Assembly: GCA_002717185.1 (NCBI GenBank) | Contig: PBDC01000007.1 | Coordinates: 1 to 16,809, forward strand | DNA: 16,809 nucleotides | Direction of reading: 5' to 3' | Source: Rhodospirillaceae bacterium | GTDB taxonomy: Bacteria; Pseudomonadota; Alphaproteobacteria; UBA8366; GCA-2717185 | Shown: one piece after another, positions 7,692-15,682 of the stretch | Position numbering within the stretch: position 1 is the stretch's first letter | How the letters are laid out: every line of letters starts with the position of its first letter | Translations under genes and position numbers: made by a program | The notes under the pieces: generated by a model | Seen by the model: only the letters and a program-made list of their open reading frames with translations | Told to the model about the DNA's origin: nothing | Databases searched by the model: none

Positions 7692-8585
7692 ATGACCCAG
7701 ATTGACCATCAGGCGGAACTCAGCCGCGCCGGTGCGCATGTGTCGACACGCATGGACGCATTTCTGCATCTCTGCCGCCGCTTTCCACTTGGTGCGGTCG
7801 GCGTGGTAATTTGCATCGTCTTCGTTATGGCGGCGGCCCTGGCTGACATAGTTGCTCCACATGACCCCTTACAGACCAGTGCGGCGCTATCGCTGATGCC
7901 GCCGAATACGGACCATGTCATGGGCGCAGACTTCATGGGACGTGACATGCTGAGCCGTATCATCCACGGAGCCCGCATCTCGCTCGCCGTTGGGGTATTT
8001 TCCGTTCTAATCGGGGGAGGCCTCGGCGTCGTAATCGGGCTGATGTCGGGCTTTCTGATGGGCTGGTTCGACCTGATCATGCAACGGGTCATTGATATCA
8101 TGCAGGCGCTACCCCTATTAGTCATGGCGCTCGTGATGGCCGCCTCTCTGGGCCCATCCTTAGAGAATACCATCATCGCAATCTCGATCCCGCTGGTGCC
8201 AGACGTCGCACGCGTCGTTCGTTCCAACACGTTGGCGTTACGCGAGATGCCCTTTGTAGAAGCCGGCCGCGCAGCCGGCATGACTGAAGTTCGCATCGCT
8301 GTTAGGCAGGTGCTGCCGAACACGATGGCCCCGCTAATTGTTATCGGGACGGCGCAGCTCGGCTCCGCCATCCTAACCGAAGCTTCTCTATCCTTCCTCG
8401 GACTTGGCATCCCAGAACCCTACCCATCCTGGGGCCGCATGCTGTCCGAAAACGCTGCAGAGTATGTCCGGGCCGCACCCTGGTTGGTGATCTTTCCAGG
8501 GCTTGCAATCAGCGCAGCGGTGTTTGGCACAAACCTACTCGGCGACGCGATCCGAGATCTACTCGACCCGCGCCAGCGACGTTAA
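7692..8585 (+). CDS. ABC transporter permease, DppC/OppC type (dipeptide/oligopeptide/nickel family)
   Basis: The 297-residue inner-membrane protein is a complete DppC-like subunit. An N-terminal membrane segment (about 33-54) is followed by the periplasmic signature HVMGADFMGRDMLSRIIHGA (75-94) and then five more membrane segments. The EAA loop that contacts the ATPase is EAGRAAGMTEVRIAVRQVLP (190-209), followed by LTEASLSFLGLGIPEPYPSW (228-247) and the usual end GDAIRDLLDPR. The ATG at 7692 is the best start by family length, although no good Shine-Dalgarno precedes it. A functional importer needs a DppB partner, a periplasmic binding protein and one or two ATPases, and none of these is in the window. 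It may serve a system elsewhere or be a relic of a broken operon. Its stop lies 4 nt from the convergent dipeptidase stop. Confidence 0.93.
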   Translation: MTQIDHQAELSRAGAHVSTRMDAFLHLCRRFPLGAVGVVICIVFVMAAALADIVAPHDPLQTSAALSLMPPNTDHVMGADFMGRDMLSRIIHGARISLAVGVFSVLIGGGLGVVIGLMSGFLMGWFDLIMQRVIDIMQALPLLVMALVMAASLGPSLENTIIAISIPLVPDVARVVRSNTLALREMPFVEAGRAAGMTEVRIAVRQVLPNTMAPLIVIGTAQLGSAILTEASLSFLGLGIPEPYPSWGRMLSENAAEYVRAAPWLVIFPGLAISAAVFGTNLLGDAIRDLLDPRQRR

Positions 8586-8589
8586 CCAG

Positions 8590-9543
8590 CTATTTCCAGA
8601 CCTCTCCTGCGATCCGCCTGAAGTTACCGCCGAGCACCTTTTCGATAACGGTTTCTGAATAGTTCCGAAAGCGCAATGTATCGGCGACACCTAAAAATTG
8701 AGCCGGAGCGGCACAGCGAACCGTAATTTCAGGATATTGCGCTTTCGGCCAATACTGATCATTACCCGCCAGCACTTCCCCGAACCCGGGTCCCTCTTCC
8801 ACTGGGTGGAAGTAGTCTAAGCCGATACCAACGTGATCGACGCCTACAAGGTTCAAATAGTGGTCAATATGATCGACAATTGCCTCGGTGGTCGTGTCGT
8901 CCGCGCCAACGAAGAGGTTAATGCCATTCACTCCAACGACGCCACCGGTCTCCGCACAGCGAACGGCTTGTTCATCGCGGATGTTGCGCTCATGTTCGCG
9001 CAACGCCCATGCGTTAGAGTGTGAAAATACCACTGGGTCGCGTGAACATTCCATCGCCTCCATCGTCGTGCTATAGCCGCAATGAGAGCAGTCGACAACC
9101 ATGCCGACATCATTCATCTCAGCTATTACAGCGCGGCCAAACTCAGTCAGACCTATGTCTCTATCGTGACAGCCGCCGCCTGCCGCATTGTTGAGGTTGT
9201 AGGCGAATACCATTTGGCGGACACCAAGGTCACGATAGCAACGCACCATATCGACCGATCCGTCGAGCGCATTCATCCCTTCGATATCAAAAGCGATAGC
9301 CATCTCGCCATCGCCGACAGCCGCGTCTACTTCAGCTACTGACGCAACCAGGCGGTAACCCTCGGTCTTTTGTAGCCAGTCGCGCGCCAACGACAATGCC
9401 TTCACCGTATTGTGCCATGGCACGACGTCGTAGCCGACATTAACCGAGAGAAAGCCGACGCCGGCGTCTTTCCAGACCGATAGTGTTTCCAGATCGGCAA
9501 CAGATTTCAGTTCGAACCCGGCATGGGCGTCCCAGATCAACAT
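8590..9543 (-). CDS. Membrane dipeptidase (peptidase M19, renal dipeptidase family)
   Basis: The 317-residue protein carries most of the zinc-enzyme motifs of family M19: AFDIEGMNAL with Glu88, DCSHCGYSTTMEAM with His154, VVFSHSNAWAL with His175, NIRDEQ with Arg189, and HVGIGLDYFH with Asp243. The N-terminal HxD zinc pair is altered: the sequence is WDAHAGF, giving His7-Ala-Gly9 instead of His-x-Asp. M19 enzymes cleave dipeptides, D-amino-acid-containing dipeptides or beta-lactams, and some relatives act on other amides. No signal peptide is seen, so it is probably cytoplasmic. The ATG at 9543 begins the conserved sequence; a longer reading from 9582 would run into the methyltransferase gene. 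It lies 11 nt after that gene and is the last of the hyuA-hyuB-methyltransferase-dipeptidase series. Confidence 0.88.
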   Translation of the reverse strand: MLIWDAHAGFELKSVADLETLSVWKDAGVGFLSVNVGYDVVPWHNTVKALSLARDWLQKTEGYRLVASVAEVDAAVGDGEMAIAFDIEGMNALDGSVDMVRCYRDLGVRQMVFAYNLNNAAGGGCHDRDIGLTEFGRAVIAEMNDVGMVVDCSHCGYSTTMEAMECSRDPVVFSHSNAWALREHERNIRDEQAVRCAETGGVVGVNGINLFVGADDTTTEAIVDHIDHYLNLVGVDHVGIGLDYFHPVEEGPGFGEVLAGNDQYWPKAQYPEITVRCAAPAQFLGVADTLRFRNYSETVIEKVLGGNFRRIAGEVWK

Positions 9544-9554
9544 TGCGAGTACAC

Positions 9555-10184
9555 TTAAGTCCGATGCCCGACAACGACCCATCCCGGCCGGTCGAGCACC
9601 TGCATATAGTTCGCTTCTTCTGTCTTTAGAACCCTCCAGCCACCCTGCTCTTCGAGAGCCTTAAAATGGCGAGGATAGTCGTCTTCCCGGTAGGGAATTC
9701 CGTTGATGAAGAACACAAGCAGGCCATAGATCCGAACAGTGCGGATCAGCCCTGGGAGATGATTTGGGCCCAAGTGACCACCGCCGAAACAACCAACCCC
9801 AATCGCCGCCCCATATTCTCTCCCGCTTATGTCGATCGGTTGGGTCATGTCGCTGGTAATCAACTCTGTATAAATGCCCTTGTCCCTCGCCTCGTTCAGC
9901 ATCTTCGGCGAGATGTCCAGGCCATCGATATTCCGATAGCCGCGCTCCCACAGCTCCTGTCCGACCAGTCCTGTCCCGCAACCAAGGTCGAGAATTGGCG
10001 TTGCCTTATCAACGCAATAGGCCTCAAACATGTCCACCGCGATGTTCGGTGCGATATAGCCGTAGTCCTCCTGCAGATTGCGCTCGTAAGTGGGTGCCCA
10101 GTCCTCGTAGACATCCTTAGAATCACCGGACCCGCCGCCGAGTGCGGTTAGTCTGGCGACAAAGCCTTCGAGAATTTTAGGCAT
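9555..10184 (-). CDS. Class I SAM-dependent methyltransferase
   Basis: The 209-residue protein has the S-adenosylmethionine binding core: motif I ILDLGCGTGLVG (residues 64-75), the acidic residue Asp90 at the end of the second strand (DGLDISPKML), and SDMTQPID as motif III. The N-terminal DVYEDWAPTYERNLQEDYGY resembles the small-molecule methyltransferase group that includes WBSCR27-like and TPMT/UbiE-like proteins. The acceptor is unknown. The frame is clean from the ATG at 10184 to a stop 11 nt before the dipeptidase gene; the ribosome binding site is weak. It follows hyuB by 26 nt on the same strand. A methyltransferase between hydantoinase and dipeptidase genes is unusual and could methylate a pathway intermediate or simply be co-regulated. 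Confidence 0.88.
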   Translation of the reverse strand: MPKILEGFVARLTALGGGSGDSKDVYEDWAPTYERNLQEDYGYIAPNIAVDMFEAYCVDKATPILDLGCGTGLVGQELWERGYRNIDGLDISPKMLNEARDKGIYTELITSDMTQPIDISGREYGAAIGVGCFGGGHLGPNHLPGLIRTVRIYGLLVFFINGIPYREDDYPRHFKALEEQGGWRVLKTEEANYMQVLDRPGWVVVGHRT

Positions 10185-10210
10185 ATCAAAATTACGTCCG
10201 CAGATAGTTT

Positions 10211-11881
10211 CTAGTCACCACCATACACGGACCGCGCAGTCTCCGAGCTGATATACCCATATGCTACGTCCCGTTCGACTAGCGCACGATCCCTTGCCTT
10301 CGGGTCACCGCAACCGCCGCCACCGGCGGAGTGATGTACCACTAAGTCTCCTGGTTCCAGGGGGACATCATTGCTACGACCGGTCAGTTCTATTCGTTCG
10401 TCGTTACGCTCGATCCAGATCGCGTGTGGAGCACCCTCTTCACCACCATCGGCCCCAAACGGTGCCACCAAGGTACCTTCGCCGGCAATATTTAGCAGCG
10501 CCGGACCGGTGCCGCGGTAGCGAAGGGCGAAAACTCCACCGACACCGCCTCGTTGTTTACCCGCACCCCCGCTTTCCGATGTTACGCCGTATTCCTCAAC
10601 CTGCAGCGGATAGGTAGCCTCTACGCGTTCCAAGCTGGCGCTCGGCGTACCGCCTGGATTTTGAAAGCCACCGACATTTATCCAGCCATCCTCCTTCTGG
10701 TTCGCACCGAACCCACCCTTGTTGGAGAAGTAGTGGTATATATAACTACCGGTTTCCGGCTCATTTCCAGCGATGACATATCGGAAACGACGGGAGGACC
10801 CAGCGACGACAGCTTCGGGCGCCGCTCCCTGCATCGCCTTCAACACCGCTTCGATGATAACGGCGGCAGCGAAGGTTGTGCTACCGGTGACCGGCGCTGG
10901 AGAAACCGGGTCAACGACAGTGCCCTTGCGCGTGAGAATTTTGATCGCCCGAGTACTGCCCTCGTTCTGCACCTGCTGGTCATTGCACAGATAGAAGAAG
11001 GAGATGTAGACGCAAGCGCTGGTGTTAGCGATAGGACTGTTCAGGTAGGAAGGTAATTGTTCCGGCGCCTCGCGCAGGTCGATTTCCACGTCGTCTTCTT
11101 TGACGGTAATCGTCACCGGGACAGGAAAGCGTTCGGTTTCCACGCCGTCGTGATCGTACCAGCTTGTCGCCTTGTAGATCCCAGGCGTCCAACGGCTGAT
11201 ATGGGCGCGCATCGCCGCCTCGCCTGCATCGAGGATCGCGGCACTACAACGCTGGATTTCCCCAACGCCATAGCTATCGAGCAACGCTCCAAGCCGGTCC
11301 ATACCCACATTCACCGAAGCGACCATCGCCATCAAGTCGCCGCGCGTATCCTCCGGCTTACGCGTATTTTCACAAACCAACCGTAGCATGTCCTCTCGCA
11401 GAACATCGCGTTCCATCAGCTTGACCGGCGGTATGCGTAAGCCCTCGTGCCAGATCTCGCGTGCGCTGGGACTGTAGCCACCGGCGGATATACCGCCCGT
11501 GTCGCTCTGATGCGCGCGTATTGCAACCCAGAAGCACAGGACACCGTCGCGAAACACCGGCTTCGCCAAGGTGATATCCGGCAAATGACTGCCTCCCCAA
11601 TAGGGATCGTTCGCCATCAGCACATCGCCCGGTGCCACGTGACCCACGAAATCCTCCGCCATAGCGCGTACAGCGAAAGGCATGGCGCCCATATGTATCG
11701 GCGTCCGCTCCGCCTGCGCCACGACTTGCGCATCCCCATCCAATACTACAGCCGACAGGTCACGCGACTGATTGAGCAAGGGCGAGAAACAGGTCCGTAC
11801 CATGGTCTCGACAACCTCTTCTGTCACCGCAAGCAGCTTGTGCCGCACCACGGCTAGGGTCAGGGGATCGATAGCACTCAT
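10211..11881 (-). CDS. hyuB: Hydantoinase B/oxoprolinase family protein
   Basis: The 556-residue protein is a full-length HyuB. Family motifs in order are CFSPLLNQSRDLSAVVLDGD (31-50), TPIHMGAMPFAVRA (60-73), LMANDPYWGGSHLPDITL (88-105), IRAHQSDTGG (121-130), EGLRIPPVKL (146-155), and a C-terminal VHHSAGGGGCGDPKARD. HyuB pairs with HyuA to open cyclic amides such as N-methylhydantoin, 5-oxoproline or caprolactam with ATP hydrolysis; HyuB is held to carry the hydrolytic site. Which ring is opened cannot be read from the sequence. The ATG at 11881 overlaps the hyuA stop by 4 nt (ATGA), so the two are translationally coupled and probably made in equal amounts. The downstream methyltransferase begins 26 nt after its stop. 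Confidence 0.95.
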   Translation of the reverse strand: MSAIDPLTLAVVRHKLLAVTEEVVETMVRTCFSPLLNQSRDLSAVVLDGDAQVVAQAERTPIHMGAMPFAVRAMAEDFVGHVAPGDVLMANDPYWGGSHLPDITLAKPVFRDGVLCFWVAIRAHQSDTGGISAGGYSPSAREIWHEGLRIPPVKLMERDVLREDMLRLVCENTRKPEDTRGDLMAMVASVNVGMDRLGALLDSYGVGEIQRCSAAILDAGEAAMRAHISRWTPGIYKATSWYDHDGVETERFPVPVTITVKEDDVEIDLREAPEQLPSYLNSPIANTSACVYISFFYLCNDQQVQNEGSTRAIKILTRKGTVVDPVSPAPVTGSTTFAAAVIIEAVLKAMQGAAPEAVVAGSSRRFRYVIAGNEPETGSYIYHYFSNKGGFGANQKEDGWINVGGFQNPGGTPSASLERVEATYPLQVEEYGVTSESGGAGKQRGGVGGVFALRYRGTGPALLNIAGEGTLVAPFGADGGEEGAPHAIWIERNDERIELTGRSNDVPLEPGDLVVHHSAGGGGCGDPKARDRALVERDVAYGYISSETARSVYGGD

Positions 11882-13935
11882 GCGCTGCCTCCCGGGTTGT
11901 TAATAATGAGCGAACCATACGGATCGACTACAGTCTCGATGTCCGGCGGCAGGGCGACAGTCGTTGATTCGGAGTCGATCAAGGCAGGGCCGGAGATGCA
12001 CATGCCTGGCTTTAGTTCGTCAAACCAGAAAGTAGGCGCCTCATGCCATTCCCCGAAATAGACCAGCCGCGCCCCACGGAGCGCCGCAGCGGGATCCGCA
12101 GTTCCAGCAGGCCTTTGCGGCAGTTCCAGGTCCGGCAAGGCGCCGTAAGCGACAAGGCGGCATGTGTCCACGACAATGGCATCGCGCTCGTGAATATGCT
12201 GATAAAGCGCACCATAAGCCGTTTCAAAATCGTCAATTAGCCAGTCGATTTTCGAGCCCCGATCGAGATCGGGCAGTCCCACCGGCACGTTGTAAACTTG
12301 CCGCATATAACGACAATCAGCAAACCGGTCGAACCGCATTTGTTCATCGTTAAACCCTTCCGCCGACAGGATTGAGCGGGCTTCGTCTTCCAGCGCCGCA
12401 AATAGGTCGCATAGATCATCCGTCTTCAGTTCGACCATGCGGCGACCGTAAGCGCGCTGCAGATCATGCCGTACGTCGGCGGCTAGAAAGCCCAAGGCTG
12501 ACAAAATTGACGCCTCACGCGGCACGATCGCGCGCGGGAACTCTAATTCGAGTGCAACCGCAGCCGCGTGCAAACCGCCGGCACCACCGAAGGAGAAGAT
12601 CGTGAATTCGCGCGGATCTAGACCGCGTCGCACCGTATTGGCGCGGATACCTTCCGCGATCCGAGCGCTAGCCAACGCGTTGACCGCCTGGGCCGCGTCT
12701 TCTACGGACAAACCCAGCGGCTCGGCAACATGGGTGCGGACCGCGGCGTGCGCCAAGGTGGCATCAAGTGCCAGACGCCCTCCCAGGAATGTATCCGGTG
12801 CAATCAAACCGAGCACCAAATTCGCGTCCGTCAAGGTCGGTCGCTCGCCGCCGCGACCATAACAAGCTGGGCCGGGCACTGCTCCAGCGCTATGTGGTCC
12901 CAGGTCTAGGATGCCGCCGGGGTCGATCCAGGCGATGCTGCCACCACCAGCTCCCAGCGCCGAGATGTCGAGCGCGGAGACAGCTATCTTTACCTCGTCA
13001 AGTTGCGTCGACTGACGCTCTAACGGCGCGCCATCCTCGATCAGGCAGATGTCAGTGCTGGTCCCACCCATATCGTATGTTACGAGATGACGTTCACCAC
13101 CTAGGCGCGCGAACAAAGCACCCGCCATCGCGCCACCAGCGGGACCGCTGGTAACCGAGCCTACCGCATGATTAACCGCGTGATCGAGCGGGAGCACACC
13201 GCCCGTCGACTGCATGACCAGGACAGGCGCGGACAAACCGTTCGCACCCAGCTTCTCGGCCAGTCGTTGAAGGTAGCCGCCAAGGCCTGGCCCGACATAG
13301 GCGTTGACCGCCGCGGTGCTTATCCGATCGTACTCCCCTTCCCGGCTTAGCACCTCATGCGAAAGGGAGACGAAAGGCGCCCAGCCGCTTTCCTCGACTA
13401 AGTCCCGCACCCGTATCTCGTGAGCCCCATTGCGGTGTGCGTTAATAAAAAAGACAACGAGCCCTTCAACGCCGGCCTCTTTTAGTGCCGAGATAGCGCC
13501 ACGCACAGCCGCCTCTTCAAGCTCGGCTTCCACCTCACCTTGTGCGTTGATCCGTTCCAGGACTTCTAGCCGCTCCGGCCGTCGTATCAGAGGCTGTGGG
13601 AACGGCGCGCGGATGTCATACCGGTTTTGCTTGCTGCCGTCGCGGAGTTCGATCACGTCGCGGAACCCTTTGGTGGTGATCAAACCTAATGGTGCGCCTT
13701 TGCGCTCAACAACTAAATTCGTCGCCACTGTGGAGCCATGAAGGAAAAGTTTGGTCATACCCAGAAGGTCAGCGAGGCCACGTCCCATCGTTTCGGCCAG
13801 AAGCGTTAGCCCGTCCATAACACCACGCGACGGGTCGTCCGGAGTCGATGGCGTTTTGGCAGTGTGCAGTGCGCCAGCATCGTCGATACAGGCCAAATCC
13901 GTGAAAGTGCCGCCAATATCCACGCCGATACGCAT
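11878..13935 (-). CDS. hyuA: Hydantoinase A/oxoprolinase family protein (ATP-binding subunit)
   Basis: The 685-residue protein is a full-length HyuA. It opens MRIGVDIGGTFTDLACID, the first phosphate loop of the actin-like ATPase fold. HGSTVATNLVVERKGAPLGL (66-85) and FRDVIELRDG follow, then STGGVLPLDHA near 243 and the second phosphate motif YDMGGTSTDICLIEDG (287-302). GAGGGSIAW, PGPACYGRGGERPTLTDANL and FSFGGAGGLHA complete the family pattern. It phosphorylates or activates a cyclic amide before HyuB hydrolyses it. The ATG at 13935 is chosen because GAGGA lies 5 nt upstream; the TTG at 13947 overlaps that site. It is the first gene of the minus-strand operon and divergent from the class III aminotransferase, with paired inverted repeats between them. 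Confidence 0.95.
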   Translation of the reverse strand: MRIGVDIGGTFTDLACIDDAGALHTAKTPSTPDDPSRGVMDGLTLLAETMGRGLADLLGMTKLFLHGSTVATNLVVERKGAPLGLITTKGFRDVIELRDGSKQNRYDIRAPFPQPLIRRPERLEVLERINAQGEVEAELEEAAVRGAISALKEAGVEGLVVFFINAHRNGAHEIRVRDLVEESGWAPFVSLSHEVLSREGEYDRISTAAVNAYVGPGLGGYLQRLAEKLGANGLSAPVLVMQSTGGVLPLDHAVNHAVGSVTSGPAGGAMAGALFARLGGERHLVTYDMGGTSTDICLIEDGAPLERQSTQLDEVKIAVSALDISALGAGGGSIAWIDPGGILDLGPHSAGAVPGPACYGRGGERPTLTDANLVLGLIAPDTFLGGRLALDATLAHAAVRTHVAEPLGLSVEDAAQAVNALASARIAEGIRANTVRRGLDPREFTIFSFGGAGGLHAAAVALELEFPRAIVPREASILSALGFLAADVRHDLQRAYGRRMVELKTDDLCDLFAALEDEARSILSAEGFNDEQMRFDRFADCRYMRQVYNVPVGLPDLDRGSKIDWLIDDFETAYGALYQHIHERDAIVVDTCRLVAYGALPDLELPQRPAGTADPAAALRGARLVYFGEWHEAPTFWFDELKPGMCISGPALIDSESTTVALPPDIETVVDPYGSLIINNPGGSA

Positions 13936-13959
13936 AACGTTCCTCAATGCAAAAGTTGT

Positions 13960-13976
13960 CCGGTGTTAAGCACCGG
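13960..13976. repeat. Inverted repeat between hyuA and the aminotransferase gene
   Basis: CCGGTG (13960-13965) and CACCGG (13971-13976) are exact reverse complements separated by TTAAG. The structure lies 24 bp upstream of the hyuA ATG. It could be a repressor site or a hairpin in the hyuA leader; there is no U-tract to make it a terminator for either flanking gene. Confidence 0.6.
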
Positions 13977-13981
13977 TTTGG

Positions 13982-13997
13982 CAGTCCCGCGGGACTG
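13982..13997. promoter_or_regulatory. Perfect 16-bp palindrome, candidate operator
   Basis: CAGTCCCGCGGGACTG is its own reverse complement. It sits almost wholly in the spacer of a possible plus-strand promoter for the aminotransferase gene (TTGGCA at 13978-13983, 17 nt, TAGCCT at 14001-14006). It also lies just inside a minus-strand TTGACA (14011-14006) pointing toward hyuA. A dimeric regulator bound here could control both transcripts. The operator role is inferred; the symmetry is seen directly. Confidence 0.6.
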
Positions 13998-14044
13998 GGC
14001 TAGCCTGTCAAACGACGCATTGCTTGACAACCTGGAGCAAAGAA

Positions 14045-15367
14045 ATGGCGGAGATGCCGGTTTCGCAAGCGCTATACAACCGCGCGGTGAAGGTCATGCC
14101 GGGTGGCAACACACGTACAACAGTCTACATGAAGCCACACCCCTTCTACGCTTCTCATGGCAACGGTTGCCACCTTACCGATGCGGAGGGTGTTGAGCGG
14201 ATAGATTTTACCAACAATTACAACTCGCTGATTCACGGTCACGCGCATCCGACGATCAATGCTGCGGTCCGCGAACAGATAGAACGCGGCACCGCTTTTC
14301 CGATGGCAACCGAATTGGAAATTCGCTTCGCAGAACTACTGTGTGCGCGCGTCGCCTCCTTTGAGAAAATTCGGTTCTGCAATTCTGGCTCGGAAGCGGT
14401 GATGAACGCGATCAAGGCGGCACGCGCCTTTACCGACAAGCCGAAAATCGCCAAATGCGAGGGCGCCTATCATGGCGCATACGATTTCGCGGAAGTGAGC
14501 TTAGACCCGACACCAGAAAGCTGGGGCAACGCCGAACCGAAATCCGTCGCTTACACTAAAGGCACACCGCAAAGTGTGCTCGACGAAGTCGTGGTGATCC
14601 CCTTCAACAAGCCAGAGGAAGCCGAGCGGATCCTGCGCGCGCACGCGGACGTTCTTGCCTGCGTGGTGATCGACCTGATGCCGAACCGCGCCGGTCTAAT
14701 CCCGGCGACACCAGCGTTTGTCGACATGCTGAAACGCGTCCGCGAGGATACCGGCATCCTGCTTGTGTTCGACGAAGTGATCACCCTGCGGCTGAGCTAT
14801 GGTGGCGGGCAAGAGGTTTTTGGCATATCGCCGGACCTATCCGCTATCGGCAAAATTATCGGTGGAGGTTACCCGGTCGGCGCGGTTGGGGGCTCGGCCG
14901 CAGTAATGAGTGTCTTCGACCCGAGCCAATCAAAACCACTTTTGCCGCATGGCGGCACCTTTAATGCCAATCCGGTGACGATGGTCGCCGGTGAAGCAGC
15001 GATGCTGCATTACGGGGACGATGAGATCACGCGGCTGGGCATCCTAGGTGACAAGGCGCGCGATGGGATCACGGCAGCCTTCTATGATGCCGGTGTGCCG
15101 GGACAAGTAACAGGCCTGCAGTCATTGCTGCGTATCCATGTGCACAACAGGCCGCTCAGCGACTACCGCTCCTCGTTAATGAGCCCACAGGAAAAGGGAT
15201 TTCTGTCGTCCATCCTGTGGCACATGCGTGCCGACGGTATCTTCGTGAACGAACGCGGCGTCTGCTCCCTCTCAACCCCAATGCGCGAGACAGAAATCGA
15301 CGCCTTCCTCCGTTGTTTCCGTCGCGCCCTCGACAATGCCAAAAACGCACCGAAAGCGGCGGAATAG
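14045..15367 (+). CDS. Class III aminotransferase, glutamate-1-semialdehyde aminomutase (HemL)-like
   Basis: The 440-residue PLP enzyme has the class III pattern: NRAVKVMPGGNTRTTVY at the N-terminus, SGSEAVMNAIKAARAFT (114-130), AYHGAYD (141-147), and FDEVIT with Asp243 contacting the pyridine nitrogen. LSAIGKIIGGGYPVGAVGG holds the Schiff-base Lys270, and GGTFNANP is at 303-310. It is HemL-like but its catabolic setting, away from heme genes, favours an aminotransferase or aminomutase in substrate breakdown. The ATG at 14045 is preferred over an upstream TTG at 14024 because GGAG lies 7 nt before it. It is divergent from hyuA across 109 bp. Transaminating the amino acid released by ring opening would fit, as in caprolactam degradation, but substrate specificity is not shown by the sequence. 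Confidence 0.92.
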   Translation: MAEMPVSQALYNRAVKVMPGGNTRTTVYMKPHPFYASHGNGCHLTDAEGVERIDFTNNYNSLIHGHAHPTINAAVREQIERGTAFPMATELEIRFAELLCARVASFEKIRFCNSGSEAVMNAIKAARAFTDKPKIAKCEGAYHGAYDFAEVSLDPTPESWGNAEPKSVAYTKGTPQSVLDEVVVIPFNKPEEAERILRAHADVLACVVIDLMPNRAGLIPATPAFVDMLKRVREDTGILLVFDEVITLRLSYGGGQEVFGISPDLSAIGKIIGGGYPVGAVGGSAAVMSVFDPSQSKPLLPHGGTFNANPVTMVAGEAAMLHYGDDEITRLGILGDKARDGITAAFYDAGVPGQVTGLQSLLRIHVHNRPLSDYRSSLMSPQEKGFLSSILWHMRADGIFVNERGVCSLSTPMRETEIDAFLRCFRRALDNAKNAPKAAE

Positions 15368-15682
15368 TCTCGAAACGAAATAATCTCATTAACCTCACAG
15401 CCGATCCAGTTTTCGGGCCTATTCGGCTTGGTTTTCAAGGATTGGCACCACGACAGATTTCAACAGCGCACCTGAGCCAATATTTTCGGACCGGATCTGA
15501 TTGACGAAATCAGCGCGCATAGATTACGTCACCAATACTGATATAACGCGCATCTTATGTCGCCTTCCGACACATTTTGAGTATCGCTCGCAGCCAACGT
15601 CCTAAGGCGGGTCCGCACCCTGTGGATCGCTGTGGGCAAAATACCCGGCCGCTGAAACCACGAGCGACATTCACTCTGTAAT
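15368..15682. other. Intergenic region between convergent genes, no gene seen
   Basis: This 315-bp stretch separates the convergent aminotransferase and two-repeat protein genes. No open frame with family-like sequence, tRNA or repeat array was found. The only structure noted is a weak 6-bp hairpin (CTGATT at 15497-15502 with AATCAG at 15508-15513), without a following T-run, so it is not a convincing terminator. Confidence 0.6.

Noticed and set aside
7709..8410. 233-codon open frame on the minus strand inside the ABC permease gene
   Set aside because: It is antisense to a strongly conserved DppC frame and its translation is rich in Met, Ser, Pro and Arg without any family motif.
9666..10151. 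161-codon plus-strand open frame across the methyltransferase gene
   Set aside because: The opposite strand encodes clear SAM-binding motifs; this frame has no recognisable domain and no ribosome binding site.
10553..11056. 167-codon plus-strand open frame inside hyuB
   Set aside because: hyuB is conserved along its full length on the minus strand; this frame has no family motif.
14045..15367. Calling the aminotransferase HemL (heme biosynthesis)
   Set aside because: The family pattern is shared by many catabolic aminotransferases, and the divergent hyuAB context argues against a heme role.
15497..15513. Hairpin downstream of the aminotransferase gene as a terminator
   Set aside because: The stem is only 6 bp, AT-rich, and not followed by a T-run.
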